From Candidatus Thorarchaeota archaeon (GTDB taxonomy: Archaea > Asgardarchaeota > Thorarchaeia > Thorarchaeales > Thorarchaeaceae), in assembly GCA_004524595.1 (NCBI GenBank), contig SDOA01000100.1:1-16040 (forward strand): a DNA stretch of 16,040 nucleotides, written 5' to 3'. Shown piece by piece: positions 1-6,808 of this stretch. The position numbers and the translations under genes were made by a program. The notes under the pieces are model-generated. The model ran no database searches, had not been told where the DNA came from, and saw only the letters and a program-made list of their open reading frames with translations. The first letter of the stretch is position 1. Every line of letters begins with the position of its first letter.

Positions 1-26
1 AAATTCTAATTATATAACAAATAATT

Positions 27-33
27 GGGAGGT
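27..33 (+). promoter_or_regulatory. Shine-Dalgarno site GGGAGGT
   Basis: A strong anti-16S match. Its spacing favours the ATG at 44 over the ATG at 35 for the first gene. Confidence 0.6.
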
Positions 34-43
34 AATGGTCATT

Positions 44-634
44 ATGTGGAGTCGAAGAGAGATTAAGGTGATATTTCTGATAGTTTTCATCACGCTGTCC
101 CCGAGCCTCCTTACTCTTGCCTATAGTCAGACCTTAATCCACAGTGGCATTGGCCCTGTAAGATGGTGGTGGGGTGGAATGACCTCTCCTCCATCGTTAC
201 CCATTTCCATATCGGTAAACAACTCAGTTCCTGTTGCGACAGTCACACTTCATGGTGAGCAGCTTAATCTCTATATCACTAACATCACTGGTGGGAACGT
301 CTCAATCCAAGTGAGTTGCGAAACAAATGATTCAATACTCACTCTGAATCAAATCACAGATTACAATGCGCGTTTTGTGTATCCGACAGAAACTCCTTCT
401 AGCAACAACGACCAAGACTTCAATGTAACCGTGATTTGGGAGGGAGAAAATGCTACAATCACTATTGATTATTTCTTCATCATGGCAATACACATAGACG
501 GAAACGTGATCTGGACTTCGCCAGAGTATGAATTGGTTTATACGAGTGGAATCCATCTTCTTGTAGGTGGTCTTGTCGTCCTAATTGTGTGCATGACATA
601 CATACGAAGACGATGGGGACCACTACAGTACTAG
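44..634 (+). CDS. Predicted secreted, C-terminally membrane-anchored surface glycoprotein (hypothetical)
   Basis: No family is recognised. The 196-residue product begins with a basic n-region (WSRREIK) and a hydrophobic stretch ending near LAYSQ, which is a typical signal peptide or N-terminal anchor. An extracellular region of about 140 residues follows. Near the C-terminus is a hydrophobic segment (GIHLLVGGLVVLIVCMTYI), closed by RRRW, a positive-inside stop-transfer signal. The ectodomain has six N-X-S/T sequons (NNS, NIT, NVS, NDS, NVT, NAT) and is rich in Thr, Ile and Val, suggesting a beta-sandwich that is N-glycosylated outside the cell; this is inference. Start: GGGAGGT at 27-33 lies 10 bases before the ATG at 44 but only 1 base before the in-frame ATG at 35, so 44 is preferred. 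Function unknown. Confidence 0.7.
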   Translation: MWSRREIKVIFLIVFITLSPSLLTLAYSQTLIHSGIGPVRWWWGGMTSPPSLPISISVNNSVPVATVTLHGEQLNLYITNITGGNVSIQVSCETNDSILTLNQITDYNARFVYPTETPSSNNDQDFNVTVIWEGENATITIDYFFIMAIHIDGNVIWTSPEYELVYTSGIHLLVGGLVVLIVCMTYIRRRWGPLQY

Positions 635-682
635 ATTCAACTCTATCACTCCTCCAGTCTTTTCATTTCACTATCATGAGTA

Positions 683-1567
683 ATGGATAAAACAGGCTAT
701 ATCTCTCAACACTGTATGGATCCTCTAGTAATCACAATATTACTTCTCGTGATACCACTTGGCATCCTGATTGGTCTGGGTGCCGGGATTGTTGGAATGA
801 CTGCTTGGCCTCTTGTTGTTCCTCTCTTCCTTATCTTTGGTGGGTATCCATTACATGAGGTTCTCTTATCCAGTATGCTCATTGACCTCGTGATAGCAGG
901 CAACCTGTCTATTTTCTACCTTCGAAAATCGGAAATTATGGTAGACAGTATCTATAGCACAAAACTAGGTGTTGTTGCCGGTGTAGTTGCTACAGTGACC
1001 GCGATTTTTGCATTTCCCATTCTGTATCAATACTCTGACCTTTTCAAAGGTGGTTCTGCAATTGTGACTATGATTCTAGGTGGACTGTTCATTGTCCAGG
1101 CTGTCCGAATGAATCATACCGACATATCTGACGATCTTCAAAATACCTTTGTAACACGAGGTAGATTCGAGAATCAATTTTCAGGGAAACAGAAAGATGC
1201 AATTGCTTACGGTTTCTGTATAATCCAAGGGGTTCTAACAGGTGTTCTCGCCATAGGCGGTGCAATGAACATAGTCATTGTACTCATGTTCCTTCTTGGT
1301 TATCCCATACTTCGAGCTGTCGGAACTGCAATGATAACTACAACCATTATGCTGACCATGACAGTAATTACTTACTTGATTCTTCTTCAATTCACTCTAT
1401 CTACATTGCCACTAGTCACTCTCTATATGGTCATTGCTGGAACAAGTAGCTACCTTGCAGTCACAAAAGTCCAGAACATATCGGAGCGGAAATTACGTTT
1501 CACGATTGGCATTGTGATTCTGATAGCAGCAATCTCTGCGACTGCTCAAGCGTATCTTATCGGATGA
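683..1567 (+). CDS. TauE/SafE-family membrane permease (DUF81-type)
   Basis: A polytopic membrane protein of 294 residues with about eight hydrophobic segments. It has the two-fold internal repeat typical of TauE/SafE proteins. The first repeat has a Gly-rich turn GLGAGIVGMTAWPL (residues ~31-44) followed by GGYPLHEVLLSSMLIDL. The second has GVLTGVLAIGGAMN (~182-195) followed by GYPILRAVGTAMITTT. A hydrophilic loop (~141-172) joins the halves. Known family members move organosulfonates, sulfite or sulfoacetate, often outward; the substrate here cannot be read from sequence. Start is uncertain: neither the ATG at 683 nor the in-frame ATG at 716 (MDPLVI, right before the first membrane segment) has a clear Shine-Dalgarno site, and 716 would remove an 11-residue polar leader. 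The family call is firm; the substrate is unknown. Confidence 0.8.
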   Translation: MDKTGYISQHCMDPLVITILLLVIPLGILIGLGAGIVGMTAWPLVVPLFLIFGGYPLHEVLLSSMLIDLVIAGNLSIFYLRKSEIMVDSIYSTKLGVVAGVVATVTAIFAFPILYQYSDLFKGGSAIVTMILGGLFIVQAVRMNHTDISDDLQNTFVTRGRFENQFSGKQKDAIAYGFCIIQGVLTGVLAIGGAMNIVIVLMFLLGYPILRAVGTAMITTTIMLTMTVITYLILLQFTLSTLPLVTLYMVIAGTSSYLAVTKVQNISERKLRFTIGIVILIAAISATAQAYLIG

Positions 1568-1659
1568 TATGTTAAGGAAATCCATCTAATTATGTTACTT
1601 TCATTAGAAAATTACAATTACCGAAGACCTTAGTAAGCTATGATGCATAGTATGATTCT

Positions 1660-2508
1660 GTGAAGAGTTCTATGACTTTTTCGCATGAAAAAATTGTGAA
1701 ATTCCTCCACGAAAAAGGATTTGATATTCATAACATATCAACTGGTCTAGTAGATGAACTGGGAGAACAACCAATGATACTCTTTGATCATGGGAGTTAT
1801 CCTGGAATGGAGGCTCATGTCTTTACTGCTGCAAATAGTGCTTTCTGGACTCCTAGACTTGATGAAAATGGTGATGTAATTGTTTCCTATCCTCGAACAA
1901 GTAATAAAGAAGAACGTATCCTTGCTTGGGAACGGTTACTTGTAAGTATCAGAAGATTGACAGGTCTACTTCAGGTTTATAGAGAACATATTATGGCTGG
2001 AAGCATTCCAAGCACAATCTGGGCACATCACGATACTGATTGGTATCGCGAATTGAGAGATGCACCATATCATGAGAAAGAGAATATTTGCATGTTCATT
2101 GATTATGTTGATCCATCGATAAGAACCCACATCAAAGCTTTGAACGAATATGGTTTTAAAACACTAGAGAGTTGTTCCGGTCTACCTCGGGATCATCTTG
2201 ATAGAGCCCCGTATCGCCCATATGTGATGCTTGATGAACGTGCGTATCCTGGTTGCATCCCACACTTTTTCACACTTGCTGATATTGCTGATTGGATTCC
2301 AAGTTACGCTCCACATAATTTTGATGTCTATATCAGAATTCGCAAGCACTGTGTTATAGAAGAATCATGGAGCAAACTTGTTCAATCAGCTAAGAGTCTT
2401 GACCTGATTCTTTCACCTTATCGACAAATTGTCCGGAGCGCTTCTTCAGATATTGATGAAGTCAGAACACTCAACGATTCGTTTAGTATGCGTCTAGTGA
2501 ATAGGTAG
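1660..2508 (+). CDS. Uncharacterised protein with two divergent internal repeats and an SCSG motif
   Basis: I do not recognise a named family. The soluble 282-residue protein is made of two copies of one unit. Residues ~16-108 and ~161-255 align nearly without gaps: E-x-GF (18-21/163-166), S-x-GL (27-30/172-175), YPG (47-49/196-198), H-x-FT (53-56/202-205), W-x-P (63-65/212-214), DV (72/222), EE (84/234), a Trp (90/237), then a heptad-like Leu helix ending YR (107/254). The second copy carries CSG and DH (C172, H179) where the first has STG. A linker with WAHHDTDWYREL (121-132) separates them. The CSG motif recalls the SCSGR motif of TYW3-type proteins, but the surroundings do not match convincingly. 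Start: GTG 1660, with in-frame ATG 1672 equally possible; no clear Shine-Dalgarno site. Function unknown. Confidence 0.7.
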   Translation: MKSSMTFSHEKIVKFLHEKGFDIHNISTGLVDELGEQPMILFDHGSYPGMEAHVFTAANSAFWTPRLDENGDVIVSYPRTSNKEERILAWERLLVSIRRLTGLLQVYREHIMAGSIPSTIWAHHDTDWYRELRDAPYHEKENICMFIDYVDPSIRTHIKALNEYGFKTLESCSGLPRDHLDRAPYRPYVMLDERAYPGCIPHFFTLADIADWIPSYAPHNFDVYIRIRKHCVIEESWSKLVQSAKSLDLILSPYRQIVRSASSDIDEVRTLNDSFSMRLVNR

Positions 2509-2639
2509 AATACAAGTCACGTGTCGATGAGAAATCAATCATTCCGTGGTTTAGCAAAGAACTTGATTCAATTAAGGAAGAGCTCAAATTGAAAAATCAA
2601 ATGCACTCTCATAGAGCCCTCCCAATGCTTTAGCCCCTC

Positions 2640-2686
2640 CGATATGAATGTTGATTCATAACGATATGTACAATCAAACCATATCG
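2640..2686. promoter_or_regulatory. Possible operator: three CGATATG half-sites upstream of aor
   Basis: CGATATG occurs at 2640-2646 and again at 2662-2668, exactly 22 bases apart (about two helical turns). Its reverse complement CATATCG lies at 2680-2686. The last two form a 7-base perfect inverted repeat with an 11-base spacer. The array sits just upstream of and touching a TATA-like sequence (GCATATTA, 2687-2694 approximately), about 45 bases before the aor ATG. This is the layout expected of a repressor or activator site; the regulator is unknown. Confidence 0.45.
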
Positions 2687-2729
2687 CATATTAGGGACTA
2701 CTACCGTATTCTCTACTGGGGTTGATATT

Positions 2730-4523
2730 ATGAACAAAATACTCAGAGTGGATATGAACGATCTAAGCCACAAGTGGGAATCTATTCCAAAAGAATACGA
2801 AACTTTGGCTGGAAGGGCGTTCACTTCAGCAATAATCGCTAACGAGGTTGACCCAATGTGTCATCCTCTTAGGGAACACAACAAGTTTGTTATCTCACCA
2901 GGACTTCTGGCAGGAACACCAGCTCCATCATCCGGTCGGTTGAGTGTAGGTGCAAAATCACCATTGACAGGAGGAATAAAAGAGGCTAATGCTGGGGGGC
3001 TTACAGCTGATCGTCTCGCACGAATTGGAGTTCGTGGTATCATCATTGAAGGAGCACCTCCGAGGGAAACCAATGATTGGTACAGCATTGTAGTTAGAAA
3101 AGACAATTGTGAAATAGTTAAGACAAACAACTATGCAGGTAAGGGTCTTTATGAACTCATAGGGAAGATTTGGAAAGACTATTCTGTTAAACCCGGTATT
3201 ATCGGATGTGGCGTGGCTGGCCAACGCCTGATGAAATGTGCAGGGGTATTTGGTAACAATCCCGAAAACACTGATCCAGGTCGTTATGCAGGAAGAGGTG
3301 GCCTTGGAGCAGTATTGGGTTCTAAACGTATTGTTACAATCATTAGCGATTCTTCTGGTGGGTCCATTCCTGAGCCAAAGGATAAGGAGCGTTTTGAGAA
3401 TGGACGGAAAGCTCTGAGAGAGGCTCTGGATGGACATCCTGTCACTGGGAAACTAACTGATGATGAAGGCAAGCCATTTGGTGGACTAAAGAACTATGGT
3501 ACTAATATCCTTCAAAACATCCTCAACGAGGCTGGTGGGCTACCAACAAGAGGTTTTAGCTCGGGACGATTTGAACATGCTGCGAAAATTTCTGGCGAGG
3601 CTGTGCATGAACTAGTTGACAAGACCAAGAAAAAGTTCGGAGACTCTGCAGAAGGAACATATGCCCATGCGTGTCATCCCGGATGTGTTATGAGATGCTC
3701 GAATGCTGTACCCTATGAGAAGAATGGCAAACTACAGGTTTCGCCACTAGAGTACGAATCAGCTTGGGCACTTGGTACCAATCTTGGAATTGGTGTTCTG
3801 CACGATGTTGCAGAGCTCAATCGTCTCTGTAATGACTTGGGTCTAGATACAATAGAGGCAGGTAATACTCTTGCTATGTTAATGGAAGGTGGTCTTATCA
3901 AATATGGAGATGGTCCAGCGGCCATCAAAGCACTGAAAGAAGCCTACAACGAGACCTCACCACTAGGTAGACTGGTATGTTCAGGCACACTAACTGCTGG
4001 TGAAGCTCTTGGTGTTACAAGAATTCCTGTAGTGAAAGGGCAGGCTCTTCCTGCTTATGACCCTCGACCTATTCGTGGAATTGGTGTTACCTATGCTACA
4101 ACAACCATGGGTGCTGATCATACAGCTGGATATACAATTGCTGCAGAGATACTTGGTATCAAGGGTGCAGTGACTGACCCCAGAGCTCTAAATAAAGCTG
4201 AACTCTCAAGGGCCTTCCAAGCCACAACAGCTTACATAGATTCGACAGGATATTGTCTGTTCATCGCTTTTTGTATTCTCGATAATGATGATGGTTTCAA
4301 AGGGATGACAGACTCAGTGAATGGATTCTTAGGAAAAGAAATTGATGTCACAGAGTATGGAATGTCTATTCTGAAGAATGAGCGCACATTCAACAAGAAC
4401 GCTGGGTTCACTGAGAAAGATGACAGACTTCCAGAATTCTTTAGGACTGAGCCACTTCCACCACATAATGTCACTTTTGATGTAACAAATGAGGAACTTG
4501 ATGCAGTCCATAAAGGAACATAG
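2730..4523 (+). CDS. aor: Tungsten-dependent aldehyde:ferredoxin oxidoreductase
   Basis: This enzyme oxidises aldehydes to carboxylates in the cytoplasm and passes two electrons to ferredoxin, using a tungsto-bispterin cofactor and one [4Fe-4S] cluster. The 597-residue length fits the family. The N-terminal domain shows SPGLLAGTPAPSSGRL and KSPLTGG, typical of AOR. The pterin-binding region has GCGVAGQ (159-165) and RYAGRGGLGAVLGSK (from 185). Cluster ligands are C315, C319 and C323 (CX3CX3C), and the distal DSTGYC (D504-C509) matches the DxxGLC-type motif that supplies the fourth Cys and contacts the pterin. The first spacing is CX3C rather than the CX2C of the Pyrococcus furiosus enzyme. 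The ATG follows GGGGTTGAT (2717-2725). Two MoaD-like genes downstream suggest a link to pterin cofactor synthesis. The physiological aldehyde is unknown. Confidence 0.95.
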   Translation: MNKILRVDMNDLSHKWESIPKEYETLAGRAFTSAIIANEVDPMCHPLREHNKFVISPGLLAGTPAPSSGRLSVGAKSPLTGGIKEANAGGLTADRLARIGVRGIIIEGAPPRETNDWYSIVVRKDNCEIVKTNNYAGKGLYELIGKIWKDYSVKPGIIGCGVAGQRLMKCAGVFGNNPENTDPGRYAGRGGLGAVLGSKRIVTIISDSSGGSIPEPKDKERFENGRKALREALDGHPVTGKLTDDEGKPFGGLKNYGTNILQNILNEAGGLPTRGFSSGRFEHAAKISGEAVHELVDKTKKKFGDSAEGTYAHACHPGCVMRCSNAVPYEKNGKLQVSPLEYESAWALGTNLGIGVLHDVAELNRLCNDLGLDTIEAGNTLAMLMEGGLIKYGDGPAAIKALKEAYNETSPLGRLVCSGTLTAGEALGVTRIPVVKGQALPAYDPRPIRGIGVTYATTTMGADHTAGYTIAAEILGIKGAVTDPRALNKAELSRAFQATTAYIDSTGYCLFIAFCILDNDDGFKGMTDSVNGFLGKEIDVTEYGMSILKNERTFNKNAGFTEKDDRLPEFFRTEPLPPHNVTFDVTNEELDAVHKGT

Positions 4524-4550
4524 TCCATTGTGAAAGAGGAGACGAGATAT

Positions 4551-4578
4551 CCTCCTCCTCCTCCTTTCTTCTTTTTGA
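4551..4578 (+). terminator. Pyrimidine-rich terminator-like tract after aor
   Basis: Five CCT units run into TTTCTTCTTTTTGA. The upstream GAAAGAGGAG (4533-4542) can pair imperfectly with CTCCTCCTTTC, giving a stem followed by a T-rich run. Archaeal termination mainly needs the T-tract, so this plausibly ends the aor transcript. A TATA-like ACTATATAC follows immediately (about 4578-4586) and could start transcription of the MoaD-like pair. Confidence 0.45.
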
Positions 4579-4622
4579 CTATATACAAACATCTTTCAAA
4601 GTAGAAAGTATAATGATTAGTA

Positions 4623-4931
4623 ATGATCGAGATTCACCTCTATGGCAGACTTCGTGCTCTATTATCAGGAAGTACTGCAAGTGAGGATACTATCTTATCC
4701 TTGGAGTTCATCGAGGGTGAGACTTTTTCTGAACTTGTCACCCGTCTCGGTCTCAAGCAAGAGGATCTTGGAGACTGTTTCATTAATGGTAATCTTGCTA
4801 AAGCAAATCATGTAATTACCGATGGCGATAGGATTGGGCTCTTCCCCTTTAATATGGTACTTCTCTGTGGCGGACAACACCTCAAAGGTCATGGGTACAC
4901 GAAAAAAGACATCGATGTTGATTATTATTGA
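4623..4931 (+). CDS. MoaD/ThiS-like beta-grasp protein with C-terminal tail
   Basis: A 102-residue ubiquitin-fold protein. The pattern is MIEIHLYGRLRALL at the N-terminus (first beta hairpin), GETFSELVTRLGL (helix), CFINGNLAKANHVITDGDRIGLFP (closing strands). This DGDxIxLFP signature is typical of MoaD, ThiS and Mut7-C ubiquitin-like domains. Family members carry sulfur as a C-terminal Gly-Gly thiocarboxylate for pterin or thiamin synthesis or tRNA thiolation, or act as protein modifiers. Here the only Gly-Gly (LLCGG) is followed by some 18 more residues (QHLKGHGYT... to DVDYY), so it cannot be activated as is unless processed, or it has lost that role. It lies 99 bases after aor and touches the next MoaD-like gene, so a role in tungstopterin assembly is inferred. 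Confidence 0.75.
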   Translation: MIEIHLYGRLRALLSGSTASEDTILSLEFIEGETFSELVTRLGLKQEDLGDCFINGNLAKANHVITDGDRIGLFPFNMVLLCGGQHLKGHGYTKKDIDVDYY

Positions 4932-4942
4932 GTGATGTTACA

Positions 4943-5200
4943 ATGAGAGTTCAAGTCAAGCTCTATGCTACTCTGAGAGAATATGCTCCCTCAGATAATG
5001 AGATTGGAACATCATTTGATGTAGAACTCAAAGGCTCTACTATTGAAGACCTCATTAAATTCTTTGGATTTGAATTTGACAAAGCAAAGATCATCATGGT
5101 CAATGGAACTCGGGTCTTCGACTTGAAAATAGCTCTGAATGAAGATGACCTGATTGTAATATTCCCGCCTGTTGGGGGCGGAGGCTTCCTGACAGGATAG
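4943..5200 (+). CDS. MoaD-family sulfur-carrier protein
   Basis: An 85-residue beta-grasp protein beginning MRVQVKLYATLREYAP, a classic MoaD N-terminus, with a helix around TIEDLIKFFGF and the terminal strand DDLIVIFPPVGGGG. FPPVxGG is the family's C-terminal signature for the sulfur carrier of molybdopterin/tungstopterin synthase. Four residues (FLTG) follow the glycines, so maturation by clipping, or use of a non-terminal Gly, needs to be considered. Start: the ATG at 4943 has GTGAT (4932-4936) six bases upstream; an in-frame TTG at 4928 would overlap the previous stop (TTGA). Either way it is translationally coupled to the gene before it. A run of five T at 5256-5260 may end the transcript. 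It probably supplies sulfur for the pterin cofactor of the adjacent AOR (inference). Confidence 0.85.
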   Translation: MRVQVKLYATLREYAPSDNEIGTSFDVELKGSTIEDLIKFFGFEFDKAKIIMVNGTRVFDLKIALNEDDLIVIFPPVGGGGFLTG

Positions 5201-5275
5201 ATCATATTGCCATCAGTAAAGGCGAATGATTTTACTAGATATTGAAGTGATACTATTTTTCTGGAGGTTGCTTTA

Positions 5276-6526
5276 TTATAGTCTGATATCAATGACTTTT
5301 CTCTCTAATCTACTCTTCTCTGCTGCAAATGTCATGAGATGACTCTCAAGTGTTTCTTCTGGTCCTGAGAGAATCTTCGTCGAATCGTTATCAGCTACAG
5401 CACTAACAAAGGCATCAATTAGTCCATAGTCTCCGCCGCCATGGTCTGCGAGTGATTCTGGTCCCTCATCAGAAATATCAATAATCTCTGATCTCCCTGT
5501 TAGAAATTCAAATACCTGAATTTTCATTCCATTTCCGTATATTTCTCCTCTTGTTCCAAATATCCGAGTCTCTCGTGGCCTTGCTTTGGTGAATGCTGTC
5601 ATTGTAAATGTTGCAGTTTCACCATCAACAAATTCCATATTTACTACCTGATGGTCTACAACATCATTATCACATTCGTAAACACATCTACCATATGGCC
5701 CCTCTCTAAGAGCTTTAATTACACCTGCAACAGTGCGGTCGGTCGTAACAACACTTACAGGCCAGCCTAGTTTTCCATGTTTGACTAGGCTCAGATAGAT
5801 TCGCTTAGCAGAGTAAGGACATTGCGGTTCATAGTCACATTCTAAACAATTGTCCCCTGCGATTGTTGGTTTATTTTCTCGTTTGAAATGGGTGAGTGAT
5901 CCGAAGGAAGATACTGTCTTACATTGTTTTCCAACAATATACCTGATCCAATCAATATCATGACAGGCTTTTGTAAGAAGCATAAAAGAAGACTCGTTCT
6001 CGTTCCTCCAATTTCCTCTCACAAAAGAATGTGCCTGGTGCCAGAATCCAACAGGTTCTAGGTGTTGAATACTTATTATGTCACCAATTAACCCTGAATC
6101 GATGATTCCTTTGAGGTGTTGTGTATATTTTGTGTATCGTAAGACATGACCAACTGCAAATAAGACCTTCTTGGAGAGAACAGTCTTAGTAATCTCTCGG
6201 CAACTCTTCTCATCAGTAGCCATCGGTTTTTCCAGGAGAATATGATACCCTTTTTTTGCAAATGCTATTGCAGGGTCTTTGTGCAGACGGTCCTGTGTCG
6301 ATATAATCACTGCATCTGCGAATTTTGGTCTCTTGGCTATATCTTTCCAGTCTGTAAATACATTCTCTGGTAGAATATTATACTCAGCAGCCATTTTCTC
6401 TCTATAATAATCACGCGGCTCAGCAACACCTACAATCTTGGCTCGCTCTGGATGTTCTTTGGCATATGATGCATAGACAGAACCACGATCTCCAGCGCCT
6501 GCAACAATTATCTCAATGGATTTCAT
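5276..6526 (-). CDS. Gfo/Idh/MocA-family NAD(P)-dependent oxidoreductase
   Basis: A 416-residue dehydrogenase of the sugar/inositol type. The Rossmann fold starts with VAGAGDRGSVYASY (GxGxxG, 8-21), followed by an acidic E36 (VAEPRD) and the EKP motif (99-101). The catalytic domain has KACHDIDWI (187-195), matching the HD region that positions the substrate carbinol. Unusually, the second domain holds five cysteines in two clusters: C227, C230, C236 (CX2CX5C) and C281, C285 in GRCVYECDND. These might bind a metal. Start: the ATG at 6526 follows GAGGGTG (complement of 6532-6538) with a 5-base spacer, and the 16 extra codons back to 6574 lack family similarity. A TATA-like TATACATTAAAAG (complement of about 6576-6589) lies upstream. 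The substrate is unknown, and there is no clear tie to its neighbours. Confidence 0.88.
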   Translation of the reverse strand: MKSIEIIVAGAGDRGSVYASYAKEHPERAKIVGVAEPRDYYREKMAAEYNILPENVFTDWKDIAKRPKFADAVIISTQDRLHKDPAIAFAKKGYHILLEKPMATDEKSCREITKTVLSKKVLFAVGHVLRYTKYTQHLKGIIDSGLIGDIISIQHLEPVGFWHQAHSFVRGNWRNENESSFMLLTKACHDIDWIRYIVGKQCKTVSSFGSLTHFKRENKPTIAGDNCLECDYEPQCPYSAKRIYLSLVKHGKLGWPVSVVTTDRTVAGVIKALREGPYGRCVYECDNDVVDHQVVNMEFVDGETATFTMTAFTKARPRETRIFGTRGEIYGNGMKIQVFEFLTGRSEIIDISDEGPESLADHGGGDYGLIDAFVSAVADNDSTKILSGPEETLESHLMTFAAEKSRLERKVIDIRL

Positions 6527-6531
6527 GTACA

Positions 6532-6538
6532 CACCCTC
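6532..6538 (-). promoter_or_regulatory. Shine-Dalgarno site GAGGGTG for the Gfo/Idh/MocA gene
   Basis: Located 5 bases before the ATG at 6526. It fixes that start over the longer reading frame. Confidence 0.6.
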
Positions 6539-6678
6539 TTTAGATGTGGGTACTTGTACCAACACAAGTCGCACCTTTTAATGTATAGGCTTGAAGATGT
6601 TACTAAAAGAAAATGAGTTTATGAAACTTGAACTTGTCCTTTGTCTGTGTAGAGCAATACAGATCGCGACTATTGACT

Positions 6679-6791
6679 ATGCCAATGATCATACCTATCA
6701 CATATAATAGACTCATTTCCTGTGAAGCGCTGACAACAATAAGCAAAGAATTCATAATTAATCAATGCATATCACACCTGGTCATTGGCAT
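6679..6791. repeat. Long-range inverted repeat ATGCCAATGA / TCATTGGCAT in a leader region
   Basis: The 10-base arms at 6679-6688 and 6782-6791 are perfect complements and extend inward with one G-T wobble and two more pairs. The right arm ends 3 bases before the Shine-Dalgarno site of the amidotransferase gene. TATA-like sequences (ACATATAATAG ~6700-6710; CATAATTAATC ~6751-6761) lie between the arms. If transcription starts between the arms, the repeat acts only as DNA; if it starts upstream, it could be an RNA stem. Confidence 0.35.
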
Positions 6792-6794
6792 TTG

Positions 6795-6801
6795 TGAGGA
6801 G
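6795..6801 (+). promoter_or_regulatory. Shine-Dalgarno site TGAGGAG deciding the amidotransferase start
   Basis: Seven bases before the ATG at 6809, which places the catalytic Cys at position 2. Confidence 0.7.
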
Positions 6802-6808
6802 CTTTAGA

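Noticed and set aside
2958..3437. 159-codon open frame on the minus strand inside aor
   Set aside because: It is antisense to a clear, full-length AOR, shows no domain logic, and is Cys/Ser/Ile-rich in the way shadow frames are.
4551..4566. CCT trinucleotide repeat as a possible microsatellite or slippage site
   Set aside because: Only five units in a pyrimidine run; better explained as part of the terminator-like tract after aor.
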